DNA of 53,576 bases, taken from JAJECS01 sp034428595. Lineage in GTDB: Bacteria; Chloroflexota; UBA11872. Position 1 is the stretch's first letter; each line of letters begins with the position of its first letter. The notes beneath the pieces are model-generated. The model was not told where the DNA came from. It saw only the letters and a program-made list of their open reading frames with translations, and did no database searches. Made by a program: the position numbers and the translations under genes. The stretch lies in assembly GCA_034428595.1 (NCBI GenBank), contig DAOUHO010000029.1, forward strand, positions 1 through 53,576. The letters run 5' to 3'. Of this stretch, positions 33,427 to 42,411 are shown piece after piece.

Positions 33427-34499
33427 CAGCGCACCTCCGGTCTGTCGATCACGCCGCCGCCCAGCACCTCGTCTCCGCGATAGAAGACCGCGGCTTGGCC
33501 GGGAGCCGGCGCCCAGGCCGGTTCGTCGAACAGGACGGACATGGTGGACCCGGACTGCGTCTCCAGTCGAGCACGCACGGCGCGGGCGTGAGAGCGAGTC
33601 TGCACCTCGGCATGCGCAGGCGGCGTCGCCGCGGGTCCCGTGATCCAACGCACGTCGCGCACGGATATCGAATCCACCAGCGCCGCCTCGCGCGGACCGA
33701 CCACCAGCGTATTCCGCTCGGCGTCGATCGCCGTCACGTAGCGGCGTCCGCGGCCGCCGCCGAGGGCGAGTCCCCTGCGCTGTCCGACGGTTGCGGTCTC
33801 AATGCCGTCGTGACGCCCGACCACCCGTCCGTCGGGCTCAACGATCGGACCTTCGCCGCTGGTTCCCTGGCGCCGCACGACGGCCGCGTAGTCGCCGTCG
33901 GGAACAAAGCAAATCTCCTGGCTGTCGGGCTTGGCGGCCACCGGCAAGTCAAACTCGGCGGCCATCCGGCGGACGTCCGGCTTGCGCATGTCACCCAGCG
34001 GCAGGCGGACACGCTGCAACTGGTCCTGCTGCAGCATATGCAGCACGTACGATTGGTCCTTGTCCGGATCGCGGGCGCGAAGCAAGCGATTCGACGCCCC
34101 GTTCGCGACACGCGCGTAGTGGCCCGTCGCGACGAATTCGGCGCCCAGCTCATCGGCCTTTCGAATCAGCTCAGGGAAGCGCACGCGGTCGTTGCACGTG
34201 ACACAGGGATTCGGCGTCTCGCCGCGGAGGTAGCCGCGGGACCACGGGTCGATCACGGCCGCCTCGAACTCGGCGCGAAAGTTCAGCACATAGTGCGGCG
34301 CGCCGAGGATCTGGCAGACGTGCCGCGCGTCATCGATGGTCCGCGGCGTGCAGCATCCGCTGCGGGCGTTGCGAAGGGTCTGGCTCGCCGGCCATTGGTT
34401 GAAGGTAACGCCGATCACCTCGTGGCCCTCGCGGGCAAGCAATGCGGCGGCGACGGAGCTGTCCACGCCCCCACTCATCGCCACGAGCACCCGCGCCAT
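33426..34499 (-). CDS. mnmA: tRNA-specific 2-thiouridylase
   Basis: A 357-aa protein that thiolates U34 of tRNAs for Lys, Glu and Gln. The ATP loop VAMSGGVDSS (6-15), NPCVTCN (C99, with a second Cys at 102) and the second catalytic Cys in SQEICFVP (C197) are all present, so the enzyme looks active. ATG 34499 is preferred (GAGG 9 nt upstream); GTG 34514 is an alternative. It heads a two-gene unit with the zinc-ribbon gene. Confidence 0.95.
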   Translation of the reverse strand: MARVLVAMSGGVDSSVAAALLAREGHEVIGVTFNQWPASQTLRNARSGCCTPRTIDDARHVCQILGAPHYVLNFRAEFEAAVIDPWSRGYLRGETPNPCVTCNDRVRFPELIRKADELGAEFVATGHYARVANGASNRLLRARDPDKDQSYVLHMLQQDQLQRVRLPLGDMRKPDVRRMAAEFDLPVAAKPDSQEICFVPDGDYAAVVRRQGTSGEGPIVEPDGRVVGRHDGIETATVGQRRGLALGGGRGRRYVTAIDAERNTLVVGPREAALVDSISVRDVRWITGPAATPPAHAEVQTRSHARAVRARLETQSGSTMSVLFDEPAWAPAPGQAAVFYRGDEVLGGGVIDRPEVR

Positions 34500-34568
34500 T
34501 GCATTCGACCTCACGCGCCACGTTCATTCGAGGCTAGCAGCGCCGCGTGGGGCGCGCGAAGGCGCCGC

Positions 34569-35729
34569 CTACGGAGCGGTCGTCTCCACGATGGCGCCGC
34601 CGCGCACGACGAGCCGGGCGCGCCACCGGCCTCCGGCGCGCGTGACGCCCTTGCAATCCGCCAGGGGCTCAGGTGACGGCGCCCAATCGAGGACCACAAG
34701 GTCCGCGCAGGCGCCCGGCGCCAGGCGTCCGATTTCGCCGGCCATTCCCAGGATTTGCGCCGGTCGCTCGGTCACGCGGGGCCAAATGTCGGCCTCGGAC
34801 ATCCCCGCCGCGCGCAGCTTGGACATGACGAGCGGGAGATCGTGCGCCGGGCTCGCCCCGACGTGACGCCGCTGGATGTCCGTTGAGATTGCGTCGGGCG
34901 GGAATCCATCGGCGAGCGCGGCCTCGGCGATGTCATAGATGAACGAGTTCATCCCGTGTCCGATGTCGAACAGCACGCCGCGGGCGCGCGCCTCGTGGAC
35001 GCAGTCGAGGACTCGACCGTCGCGCACGATGCGATCCGGCCCGTCGTGGTAGCAGTAGGTCACCATATCGCCGGGCCGCAAGCGCCTCAGTTGGTCGTCC
35101 AGCGGCCAATCATCGTGGTAGCGCGAGCCATAGATGATGGGACAGCCCACGGCTTCCGCCGCCGCAATGCCGCGCGCCAATATCTCGCGCGGGTCGACAT
35201 CGCCGGAAACGAGGAAGTTCGTGGTGACCGCGATGCCCCAAATGTGCTGGCCGCCCTCACGGACGGCGCGCGCGCACGCATCGACATCGAGGTCGTCGAG
35301 CTTCGAGTAGCTCGGGTGCGGCGCCGACTCGCCGGGCAATGCCAGATGGATGGCGAGCTTGATCCGCAACCGCGCCGCGTCGATGACGGTGTCGCGATAG
35401 ACCGGCCAGTTGGCCGCGCCGGCGTCGCCCTGCGACATGGCGGTCGTGGTGCCGTGAGCGAGCAGGCAGCGATCCGGGTCCACGTCATGCTTTGATTCGC
35501 CCCAGCCCGGATGCGCATGGAGATCGATCAGCCCGGGCAGCAGGATGCCGTGCGGAAAATCAAGCTCGCGGGTCGCGGGCGGAGACTGCGCGGGCGCATG
35601 TGGACGATCGAGCTCGACGCCGACGATGCGGTCGCCGGCGACCGTCACGGCGCCTGGGCCGTCGATTCCGGTTGCCGGGCACACGAGCCGCCCGGCGCGA
35701 ATCACCAGCGACGGGGTTGGAGTGCTCAT
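34569..35729 (-). CDS. Amidohydrolase-family protein
   Basis: A 386-aa metal-dependent hydrolase with the N-terminal composite domain (AGRLVCPATGIDGPGAVTVAG), the metal motif LIDLHAHPGWG, a YCYHDGPDRIV His, a DIGHGMNSF segment and the C-terminal LAPGACADLVVLDW typical of deacetylase/dihydroorotase-like amidohydrolases. The layout recalls enzymes such as the adenine deaminase-like or EF_0837-like groups, but substrate cannot be assigned. Its start is 25 nt from tRNA-Ser on the same strand. Confidence 0.8.
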   Translation of the reverse strand: MSTPTPSLVIRAGRLVCPATGIDGPGAVTVAGDRIVGVELDRPHAPAQSPPATRELDFPHGILLPGLIDLHAHPGWGESKHDVDPDRCLLAHGTTTAMSQGDAGAANWPVYRDTVIDAARLRIKLAIHLALPGESAPHPSYSKLDDLDVDACARAVREGGQHIWGIAVTTNFLVSGDVDPREILARGIAAAEAVGCPIIYGSRYHDDWPLDDQLRRLRPGDMVTYCYHDGPDRIVRDGRVLDCVHEARARGVLFDIGHGMNSFIYDIAEAALADGFPPDAISTDIQRRHVGASPAHDLPLVMSKLRAAGMSEADIWPRVTERPAQILGMAGEIGRLAPGACADLVVLDWAPSPEPLADCKGVTRAGGRWRARLVVRGGAIVETTAP

Positions 35730-35754
35730 GGAAGCGTCACGCTTGGAGGGCCGG

Positions 35755-35842
35755 CGGAGAGGGTGGGATTCGAACCCACGTGACGCTCAACACGCCAAAC
35801 CGTTTTCGAGACGGTCCCCTTCAACCACTCGGGCACCCCTCC
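35755..35842 (-). tRNA. tRNA-Ser (CGA)
   Basis: Class II tRNA of 88 nt. Acceptor GGAGGGG pairs with CCTCTCC (one G-U), discriminator G, anticodon loop CTCGAAA (CGA), long variable arm, T arm GGGTTCGAATCCC. No CCA is encoded, unlike the tRNA at 27137. Confidence 0.95.
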
Positions 35843-36033
35843 ACTGAAGTCTATCCCAGGGGCACGGCGCTTCCTGCGGTTCTTCGTGCGCCATAGTCCA
35901 CGCGCCCAACGCGCAGCTTCAGCCAGGCGGCGATTGCGCCGCTCAACGCAGCGCCGGTCGATCAGCCGCATGCTAGAGTCGGCCTCAAATCCGGGCGGAA
36001 TTTGCTTGCATCTCACGTCCGGTGGAGGGCCCC

Positions 36034-37317
36034 GTGTCCGTCGCGGCCAGCCAGCCTAAACCCGCGGTCACCCTGCAACGACCGGTCATCATCGTGCTGC
36101 TTGGCCTGCTCGTCGTTGTGGCGCTGGTGACCACGTCGCCCATCGCGTATTGGTTGATGTACGCGTTGCTCAGCATTGTGCTGCTGTCCTATCTCTGGAC
36201 GCGCCTGGCATCGCGCGGGCTCACCGTCCAGCGTCAACTCCGCACCCAGTGGGCGACGGTTGGCGACACCATCGAGGAAGAGTTCGAGCTGCGCAGCCAC
36301 AGCCGGCTGCCCATCCTCATGCTCGAAGTTGAGGATTATTCCGAGCTCCCCGGGTATCGGGCGTCCATCGCCATCAGCCTGGGCGGCCGCTCGACGCGCC
36401 GCTGGCGCACGCACGGGCAAGCCGGTCGACGCGGCCTCTACAAGCTCGGCCCGGCGGACGTGACGGTCGGCGACCCGTTTGGCCTGTTCACGGCCGAACG
36501 CCGGCTCGCCCAGGAGAACACTATTGTGGTCTACCCCCCAATCTCGGTGATGCACGACGTCGCCGTGCCCGCCGGAACGCTGGTGGGCGCGGCGCGCTCC
36601 TCGATGCGGACCCAGCAGGTGACGACGGACGCCGGCGGCCTGCGCGAATTCCGTCCAGGCGATCCCCTCAAGCGCATCCACTGGCCGTCCTCGGCGCGCC
36701 GCGACACCCTGCTGGTCAAGGAGTTCGACCTCGAGCCGACCGCCAGCCTATGGGTGGCGCTCGATTTGGACGCCGCGGTGCAGGCCGGTCACGGGGACGA
36801 GTCCACCGAGGAATACGGCGTCAAGATCGTCTCATCGCTCGCCTACCAATTCGTGCGCGACGGAAAATCCGTCGGCCTGCTGGCCGAAGGGCGCGGCACC
36901 CGCTACATCATCGAGCCGCAACGGGGCCTGCGACAGCTCTGGCGAATCCTGGAGTCGCTGGCCATCGTGCAGGCGCGAGGCACGGTGCCGTTCGCGGACG
37001 TGCTCGCGAGCGCCGCGCCGATCCTCGGCCGCGGGGTCAGCCTGGTCGCCATCTCGCCGTCCGCGGACCCGGCCTGGATCGGAAGTCTGACCCACCTGGC
37101 GCAGCGGGCCGTGTATCCGATCGCGATCGGCGTGGATGCCGCGACCTTTGACGACGCGCCCTCCAACGCCGGGCTCAAGGTGGGGTCCGAAACCGCCGGC
37201 GTTTCCTTCACCACCGTTTCCCAGGGCGCGACCTTCTCAACGGTGCAGCCCAGCCGACACGGCGGGCCCGCCGCGGAGGGACAGCGGCGACCGACGGTGT
37301 CGCTCGCGTATCAATAG
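36034..37317 (+). CDS. DUF58 membrane protein
   Basis: A 427-aa protein with two N-terminal membrane helices (about residues 18-58) and a cytoplasmic or exposed DUF58 domain whose core FRPGDPLKRIHWPSSARRDTL is unmistakable. GTG 36034 is chosen because GGAGG (36024-36028) lies 5 nt upstream. DUF58 genes usually sit between a MoxR AAA+ ATPase and a transglutaminase-like protein; here the latter follows after 4 nt, but no MoxR gene is upstream. Likely part of a chaperone-like or envelope assembly module. Confidence 0.88.
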   Translation: MSVAASQPKPAVTLQRPVIIVLLGLLVVVALVTTSPIAYWLMYALLSIVLLSYLWTRLASRGLTVQRQLRTQWATVGDTIEEEFELRSHSRLPILMLEVEDYSELPGYRASIAISLGGRSTRRWRTHGQAGRRGLYKLGPADVTVGDPFGLFTAERRLAQENTIVVYPPISVMHDVAVPAGTLVGAARSSMRTQQVTTDAGGLREFRPGDPLKRIHWPSSARRDTLLVKEFDLEPTASLWVALDLDAAVQAGHGDESTEEYGVKIVSSLAYQFVRDGKSVGLLAEGRGTRYIIEPQRGLRQLWRILESLAIVQARGTVPFADVLASAAPILGRGVSLVAISPSADPAWIGSLTHLAQRAVYPIAIGVDAATFDDAPSNAGLKVGSETAGVSFTTVSQGATFSTVQPSRHGGPAAEGQRRPTVSLAYQ

Positions 37318-37321
37318 CCGC

Positions 37322-39736
37322 ATGAGCGTGGCCACCCAGACTGCCAGCCGTATCCGGTTCCCGACCCTTCCGGGCAGCTCGCTGCTGACCCTTGGGTTGG
37401 TGCTGGCGGCCACGCTGGCGCCGCTCGCCAGCATTCACCTGGTTGGTTGGGCGCCCGGAACGGGCGTGCTGTTCGCCGTGGCCATCGTGGCCGTTCTGGC
37501 CGCGTGGTGGCTATCCGCCCGCCGCATGTCATCGGTCTGGATCGTGGCGATCGGCGTCATCAGCGACCTGGCCGTGGCGTATGTCGTCGCATCGGAGGCC
37601 TTCCCCGGCCCCATCGACGGCGTGCGAAATTTCGCCGCCCTGTTTGGCGAAACGGTGGAGTGGGTGCAGCTCCGCCAGTCGGGAGCCCTGGGCGGCGAGC
37701 CGCCCCTCAACGCCGCAGCCAACGAAACCTGGGAATTGTTGCGGGACCTGTACTTCCGGCTCGAGGGCTGGTTCCAGTCGGCCTTCGCCTTCCAGGTCAG
37801 CCGCGACAACGTCATCTTCCTCTTCTGGATGACCATGGCCGCCTGGGGCATGGGCTATTTCGCCGGCTGGATGGCGTTTCGACGTCGAAGCGCCCTGTGG
37901 GCCTTGACCCCGGGCATGCTGGCGCTCGGAATCAACGTGACCTACATCGGTCCCGACTGGGCCCCGTTCGTCGTATTCCTCTCAGCGGCCCTGGCGCTGA
38001 TCGTGCACCTGCGCACGACGTCCTTGGAGTCGAAATGGGCCACGTCGGGCACGGCTTACTCGCGCGGCTTGGGCAACACGGCTTTTGCGTCGACCTTTGT
38101 CGTGATCGCATTGGTGGTGGTGCTGTCGGTGGCCCTGCCTCGGGCGGCCGGCAATCCCGTGGCGGAGGCGTTTTGGACCTACCTGGGCGACGGCTGGGGC
38201 AACGTGGAGACGGGCATCCAGCGCTTGTTTGGCGGGGTCTCGAATCCGGCCGGCGCGGCGCTTGCCGGACGTGAATCGATGGGGCTGAGCGGTCCGCAAC
38301 CGTTTCAGCCCCGCGGCAGCATGATCATCGAGTCCACATCGCCGAATTACTGGAAGGGCCAGACGTTTGACGTCTACACCGGACAGGGCTGGCGCAGCAC
38401 GTATCGCGAGCTGACCGAGCGCGAGCCGAGTGCGCCGCTGGCGGAATCGTTTGAGCTCGATGCGCGCATTCCCGTGCGGACCAACGTCGAAATGCTCGAC
38501 TTCACCACGTCGGTGCTCTATTCGCCCGGCGACGTCATCCGGGTCAACCGTCGCTACCTGGCACAGGTGGACGACTCCGGCGCGCCGATCGAGGACTACG
38601 CCTCGATCCGCGCCACGCGTCGCGTGGGGCAGCGCCTCGTCTATTCGGTGGATTCGACGTTCGCCGGGGCGACGATCGCTCAGCTCCGGGAAGCGTCAAC
38701 GGAATATCCGGAGTGGATTGCCCCCTATCTGGAGCTGCCCGACATGCCGGATCGCGTGCTTGCGCTGGCACAGCGCTTCGCGGAGGCCGGGGAAACGGCG
38801 TTTGACCGTGTGCTCGCCATCGAGTTCTTTATGCGGCGCTTCCCGTTTGCGGTGGATGCTCCGCCGCTCCCCGGCGATCGCGACGCGACCGACTTTTTCC
38901 TCACGGAAGCGCGACGCGGTTCAGCCGTGAACATCGCGTCCACCATGGCCGTCCTGGTTCGCGCGCTCGACATTCCGTCCCGTCTCGTGAACGGCTTCGT
39001 GGCCGGCGACTATGACGCGGCGACGAATCGCTTCTTCGTGAACCCCGAGCACGCCCACACCTGGGTCGAGGTCTACTTTCCGGGGTATGGCTGGGTGGCC
39101 TTCGAGCCGTCGGGGTTCCGCCTGCCGGTCGAGCGCCAAACCGACGACGCCGGTGACGGCATCGCCGTGGAAAACGTGGTCGGCGGACTCGGACCGAGCT
39201 TCGACGACTTACTCGAGGATCTCGAGCTGATGAGTGGCTCCGCTGGTGGGGCGTTCTCGGCGGTCGAGCCCGACGAGGAGGGCGGCTTCGGCGAGGTGCT
39301 CGGCAATTTCGCCGGCATCCTGGTCGGCATCGCCATGGTGCTGGGCGCGATTGCCCTGATCGTGTTGCTCACGTTTGGGGCCGTGTTCGCGCGCAACCGC
39401 CTGCAGCAGCCCAGCACGGGCGTGCAGCGGGTCTATTCGCGGATGGTGAGCTACGCGCGCCGCGCTGGCTACAATGCCGAGGCATCCGAGACGCCGCAGG
39501 AGGTGTCGCGGCGCTTGGGCGCGTGGCTGTTCCCCGACACCATGGCGGCTGGCGCTGACGGGGCAAGTCCGCCCGAGACGGTGGCCGTGGCGTATATGCG
39601 GGCCACCTATAGCCAGCACCGTGTGACGCGGGCAGAAAGGCGAGCCGTTGACGAAGCGTGGCGGGTCATCCGGCAGCGACTCATCCGGCGCATCGTGCAA
39701 CCCGCGCGCTTCCTGGAGCGCTTTCAGCGCGCCTAG
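37322..39736 (+). CDS. TgpA-like transglutaminase-fold membrane protein, catalytic Cys absent
   Basis: An 804-aa protein with a string of membrane helices in the first 270 residues, a large exposed region, a transglutaminase-core domain (about 500-610), one further helix near 670-695 and a DUF4129-like tail. The core aligns with TgpA: FFLTEARRGSAVNIAS, then PEHAHTWVEVYFPGYGW. At the nucleophile position, where TgpA has GFC or GYC, the residue is A535. The catalytic His (H579) is kept, and the Asp position holds E595. A transglutaminase or protease activity is thus unlikely; I infer a structural or binding role. ATG lies 4 nt after DUF58. Confidence 0.85.
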   Translation: MSVATQTASRIRFPTLPGSSLLTLGLVLAATLAPLASIHLVGWAPGTGVLFAVAIVAVLAAWWLSARRMSSVWIVAIGVISDLAVAYVVASEAFPGPIDGVRNFAALFGETVEWVQLRQSGALGGEPPLNAAANETWELLRDLYFRLEGWFQSAFAFQVSRDNVIFLFWMTMAAWGMGYFAGWMAFRRRSALWALTPGMLALGINVTYIGPDWAPFVVFLSAALALIVHLRTTSLESKWATSGTAYSRGLGNTAFASTFVVIALVVVLSVALPRAAGNPVAEAFWTYLGDGWGNVETGIQRLFGGVSNPAGAALAGRESMGLSGPQPFQPRGSMIIESTSPNYWKGQTFDVYTGQGWRSTYRELTEREPSAPLAESFELDARIPVRTNVEMLDFTTSVLYSPGDVIRVNRRYLAQVDDSGAPIEDYASIRATRRVGQRLVYSVDSTFAGATIAQLREASTEYPEWIAPYLELPDMPDRVLALAQRFAEAGETAFDRVLAIEFFMRRFPFAVDAPPLPGDRDATDFFLTEARRGSAVNIASTMAVLVRALDIPSRLVNGFVAGDYDAATNRFFVNPEHAHTWVEVYFPGYGWVAFEPSGFRLPVERQTDDAGDGIAVENVVGGLGPSFDDLLEDLELMSGSAGGAFSAVEPDEEGGFGEVLGNFAGILVGIAMVLGAIALIVLLTFGAVFARNRLQQPSTGVQRVYSRMVSYARRAGYNAEASETPQEVSRRLGAWLFPDTMAAGADGASPPETVAVAYMRATYSQHRVTRAERRAVDEAWRVIRQRLIRRIVQPARFLERFQRA

Positions 39737-39751
39737 CCGCAGGACAGGGTC

Positions 39752-40039
39752 GTGGAAGCGCTAGAAGTCGTCCGCGATATCGCCGTCATCGTGCTCGCGG
39801 CCGTGGGCTTGCTGGCCGCGCTGATGCTGGCGATCACCGGCCTGTTGCTGTGGCGCATGCTGGCGGCGATTCGCGCCGAGGTCACCCCAATCATTGACTC
39901 CGCACGTGACACCGTCGACACCGTTCGCGCCACCGCGGAAAGCGTGCAGGAAACCGTCGCCGCAGGCTCGCGCACGACATCGCGCGGCGTTCGAGTCGCC
40001 CGTCGCGCGTTTGGTCTTCTGCGCGGGCTGTGGCGCTAG
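39752..40039 (+). CDS. Small membrane protein with C-terminal coiled coil (first paralogue)
   Basis: A 95-aa protein starting at GTG 39752. The start MEALEVVRDIAVIVLAAVG leads into one or two membrane helices (up to about residue 35), then a helical coiled-coil-like region rich in Ala, Arg and Thr (DTVDTVRATAESVQETV). It resembles DUF948-type small proteins in size and layout. A related paralogue is at 40288, so the two flank a YtxH-like gene. Spacing to the transglutaminase-like gene is 15 nt, so all five genes may form one transcript. Confidence 0.65.
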   Translation: MEALEVVRDIAVIVLAAVGLLAALMLAITGLLLWRMLAAIRAEVTPIIDSARDTVDTVRATAESVQETVAAGSRTTSRGVRVARRAFGLLRGLWR

Positions 40040-40042
40040 TCC

Positions 40043-40288
40043 GTGCCCGATATGGCCTGGATCATGCTCGGCGTAGCACTCGGATTCATCGTCGGCGGCG
40101 CGATTGGCACGGTGCTCGCGCCCCAGCGCGGCAGCGAGCTGATCGCACAAGTGGGGGCCAGGTTGCGCAAGGCCCGTGAGGCCGCCCAGCGCGCCTCCGA
40201 AGCCGCCGAAGGCGCGACCAAAGAGCGGCATGACCAGCCGCGGCGACGCCGCAGCCGGTCCCGTCGACGGCGAAGGCGTCGGCGCTGA
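40043..40288 (+). CDS. YtxH-like small membrane protein with Arg-rich tail
   Basis: An 81-aa protein. An N-terminal glycine-rich membrane helix (IMLGVALGFIVGGAIGTVLAP) is followed by RGSELIAQV, the YtxH signature, an Ala-rich helix, and a C-terminal tail in which 16 of the final 22 residues, about 60-81, are Arg, with Ser interspersed. YtxH proteins are general-stress membrane proteins of unknown role. The Arg tail may bind nucleic acid or acidic membranes (inference). GTG 40043 or ATG 40052 may be the start. The stop is part of a TGATG junction with the next gene. Confidence 0.7.
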   Translation: MPDMAWIMLGVALGFIVGGAIGTVLAPQRGSELIAQVGARLRKAREAAQRASEAAEGATKERHDQPRRRRSRSRRRRRRRR

Positions 40289-40614
40289 TGGACGGGTGGG
40301 ACGTCGCGCGCGACATTGCAATCATCATCCTGGTCATCCAGGGCTGCGTGTTGTTCATGGCGCTGTTCGTGGGCGGCGTGGTCGGATCCATCGCCATCAT
40401 CGAGACCACCGTGAAGATCAGGCAGGGATTGCGGCGCACCGCGCAGTCGGCGGAGCGAGTGCAGGACACCGTCGAGACGACCGCGCGCCAACGGGTGCTG
40501 CCGTCCATCGTTCAGATCGAGCGGGTGCGCGCCACCGTCGAGAGCTACGCGGAAAGCCTGCAAGAGGAGCTGCGCAAAGCGCGAGATGGCATCAATACGC
40601 CATCCAAGGCGTGA
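40288..40614 (+). CDS. Small membrane protein with C-terminal coiled coil (second paralogue)
   Basis: A 108-aa protein starting in the stop of the previous gene (TGATG). WDVARDIAIIILVIQG matches the start of the 39752 protein (LEVVRDIAVIVLAAVG), and both continue with membrane helices and a coiled-coil region (here RTAQSAERVQDTVETTARQ). The pair thus looks like a duplication around the YtxH-like gene. The longer tail adds a second helical segment with Glu and Lys. Function unknown. Confidence 0.68.
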   Translation: MDGWDVARDIAIIILVIQGCVLFMALFVGGVVGSIAIIETTVKIRQGLRRTAQSAERVQDTVETTARQRVLPSIVQIERVRATVESYAESLQEELRKARDGINTPSKA

Positions 40615-40711
40615 TCCGGCATCACGGTATGCACACCGACAACTACTTCATGCACGCATTGAAATCGCCTAACCAAGTGCGGGGGACAGACGCCCTGGAC
40701 GAATCCCGCTA

Positions 40712-41491
40712 ATGCCAATGCTTCAGGTGCGCGGACACCGCATCAACATGAAAACCACGGGCGTGCGGGGGTCGGCGATCCTGTTCTTGCACGGCCTTGG
40801 GCCCGGCGCGGTCGTCTGGGAGATGGTGACCCAGGGGCTTCCCGAGGACCGGCGCGCCCTGATGCTGGAGTTTCCGGGCTTCGGCGAGAGCCCACCCGAG
40901 AGCTTCGCCGGCGACATCGAGCACGCCGCCACGCTGCTGCATCACGCGCTGCACCAGGCCAATCAACTCGATCCGATTCCGTTCGTGGCCCACGACTACG
41001 GCGGACTCGTCGCCCTGTGCTTCGCGGCGCGATATCCCAGCCACGTCCAACGCTTGGTCCTCCTCGGATCGGGCGCGTTCGTGCGAGATGTGCACAGCCT
41101 CTGGACCGTGCACGAGCGGATCAAAATGCGTGGATGGGATGCCGATGCCGCCGAGCGGTGGCTGACGCGCGGCCTTGTCGAAGACCTGGCCGACGAGCAC
41201 CTGTCATCGATGTGCGAGGCGGCAGCGACCGCCAACGCCGACGTGGTCGCCGGGTGTTTGCGCGCCATGATCGGCGCGGAGTATCTGGAAGCGTCCCGCA
41301 CGATCACGGTGCCCATTCTCGTCCTGCGCGGCGACGCGGACCCGTTCGTCACCGAGGACGACGCGGCCATCCTCACCGCCCGCGCGACCAAGGCCACCCA
41401 GGTCAACGTCGCGCACGCGGGCCACTGGCCGCACCTGGAGGCGCCGGATGAATGTCGTGCGGCAATCCTGGACTTTGTGAACGCGAAATAG
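40712..41491 (+). CDS. Alpha/beta hydrolase with Asp nucleophile (epoxide hydrolase / dehalogenase-like)
   Basis: A 259-aa hydrolase. The nucleophile elbow is AHDYGG (D95), not the Ser of most members; Asp at this place is the mark of epoxide hydrolases and haloalkane or haloacetate dehalogenases. The oxyanion HGLG (27-30), the acid in RGDADPFV and His in GHWPHLEAP (H238) complete the triad. Loss of the second Tyr typical of epoxide hydrolase lids could not be judged by eye. Substrate unassigned. There is no clear ribosome-binding site. Confidence 0.78.
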   Translation: MPMLQVRGHRINMKTTGVRGSAILFLHGLGPGAVVWEMVTQGLPEDRRALMLEFPGFGESPPESFAGDIEHAATLLHHALHQANQLDPIPFVAHDYGGLVALCFAARYPSHVQRLVLLGSGAFVRDVHSLWTVHERIKMRGWDADAAERWLTRGLVEDLADEHLSSMCEAAATANADVVAGCLRAMIGAEYLEASRTITVPILVLRGDADPFVTEDDAAILTARATKATQVNVAHAGHWPHLEAPDECRAAILDFVNAK

Positions 41492-41563
41492 CCCAGCCGG
41501 ACGCACGGGCGATGCTACGCTGCGGACCGCTGCCTGCCCCTCGCTTCTGATCGGTCAACCACC

Positions 41564-42388
41564 ATGCGGATCGTCCGATACGCTCACCCTTCCGGCGCTC
41601 GCCACGGCTCACTCGACGACGACGGCACCGTCCACGCGATCGACGGAGATATCTTCGGGGACTACTCGGTTGGCGATCCCGTCGGTTCGGTCGACGACCT
41701 CAAGCTGCTGGCGCCCGTGGAGCCGGGCAAGGCCATTGGGGTCGGCCTGAACTACATGGAACACATCATGGAGACCGTGGGCGAGAGCGGCGTGCCCAAG
41801 ATGCCCATGCTGTTCATCAAGCCGACCACGGCCATCAGCGGCCCCGGGGACGACATCGTGCTGCCGCGAGCGGATGGCTTCCGCCACGCCATCAACGATC
41901 CCGCGCTCCAGGACGAGCCGTTCGGCGAGGTCCACTACGAGGCGGAGCTGGTGGTGGTGATGGGCAAGACCTGCCGCAACGTCGACGTCTCCGAGGCGCT
42001 CGACTATGTCTTCGGCTACACCTGCGGCAACGACGTGAGCGCCCGCAAGCTGCAATTCGCCGAGATGGCCATGGGTTGCATTCTGATGGGCAAGGGCTTG
42101 GACACGTTTGCGCCGCTCGGTCCCTGCATCGTGACCGACATCGACCCCAACAACTTGCGCATCCAGGCGCGCGTCAACGGCGAGACGAAGCAGGACAACA
42201 ACACCTCCGACATGCTATTCAACGTCGCGTCGCTCGTCACCTACCTGGCGCAGGGCCTCACGCTGGAGCCCGGAGACTGCATCTTCACCGGCACGCCCGA
42301 GGGCGTTGGTCCGCTCGCGCCCGGAGACTCGGTCGAGATCGAGCTGGAAAACATCGGCGTGCTTCGCAATCCAGTGGTGGCCGCCTAG
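41564..42388 (+). CDS. Fumarylacetoacetate hydrolase-family protein
   Basis: A 274-aa FAA-hydrolase-fold protein, a group that includes fumarylpyruvate hydrolases, 2-keto-3-deoxy sugar acid dehydratases and oxaloacetate decarboxylases. The metal-binding HYEAELVVVMGK (Glu-x-Glu), the GYTCGNDVSARKLQ segment and TGTPEGVGPL at the C-terminus are typical. It stands 23 nt before the larA-like gene on the same strand, which suggests a role in acid-sugar or 2-keto acid breakdown. The ATG start is clear and length normal. Confidence 0.85.
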   Translation: MRIVRYAHPSGARHGSLDDDGTVHAIDGDIFGDYSVGDPVGSVDDLKLLAPVEPGKAIGVGLNYMEHIMETVGESGVPKMPMLFIKPTTAISGPGDDIVLPRADGFRHAINDPALQDEPFGEVHYEAELVVVMGKTCRNVDVSEALDYVFGYTCGNDVSARKLQFAEMAMGCILMGKGLDTFAPLGPCIVTDIDPNNLRIQARVNGETKQDNNTSDMLFNVASLVTYLAQGLTLEPGDCIFTGTPEGVGPLAPGDSVEIELENIGVLRNPVVAA

Positions 42389-42411
42389 CCCAGGCGAGAT
42401 CGGGGCGCACC

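Noticed and set aside
35492..35896. Small plus-strand frames with GGIRTHV or WDSNPRD segments
   Set aside because: They are the antisense of tRNA-Ser (CGA), the same artefact.
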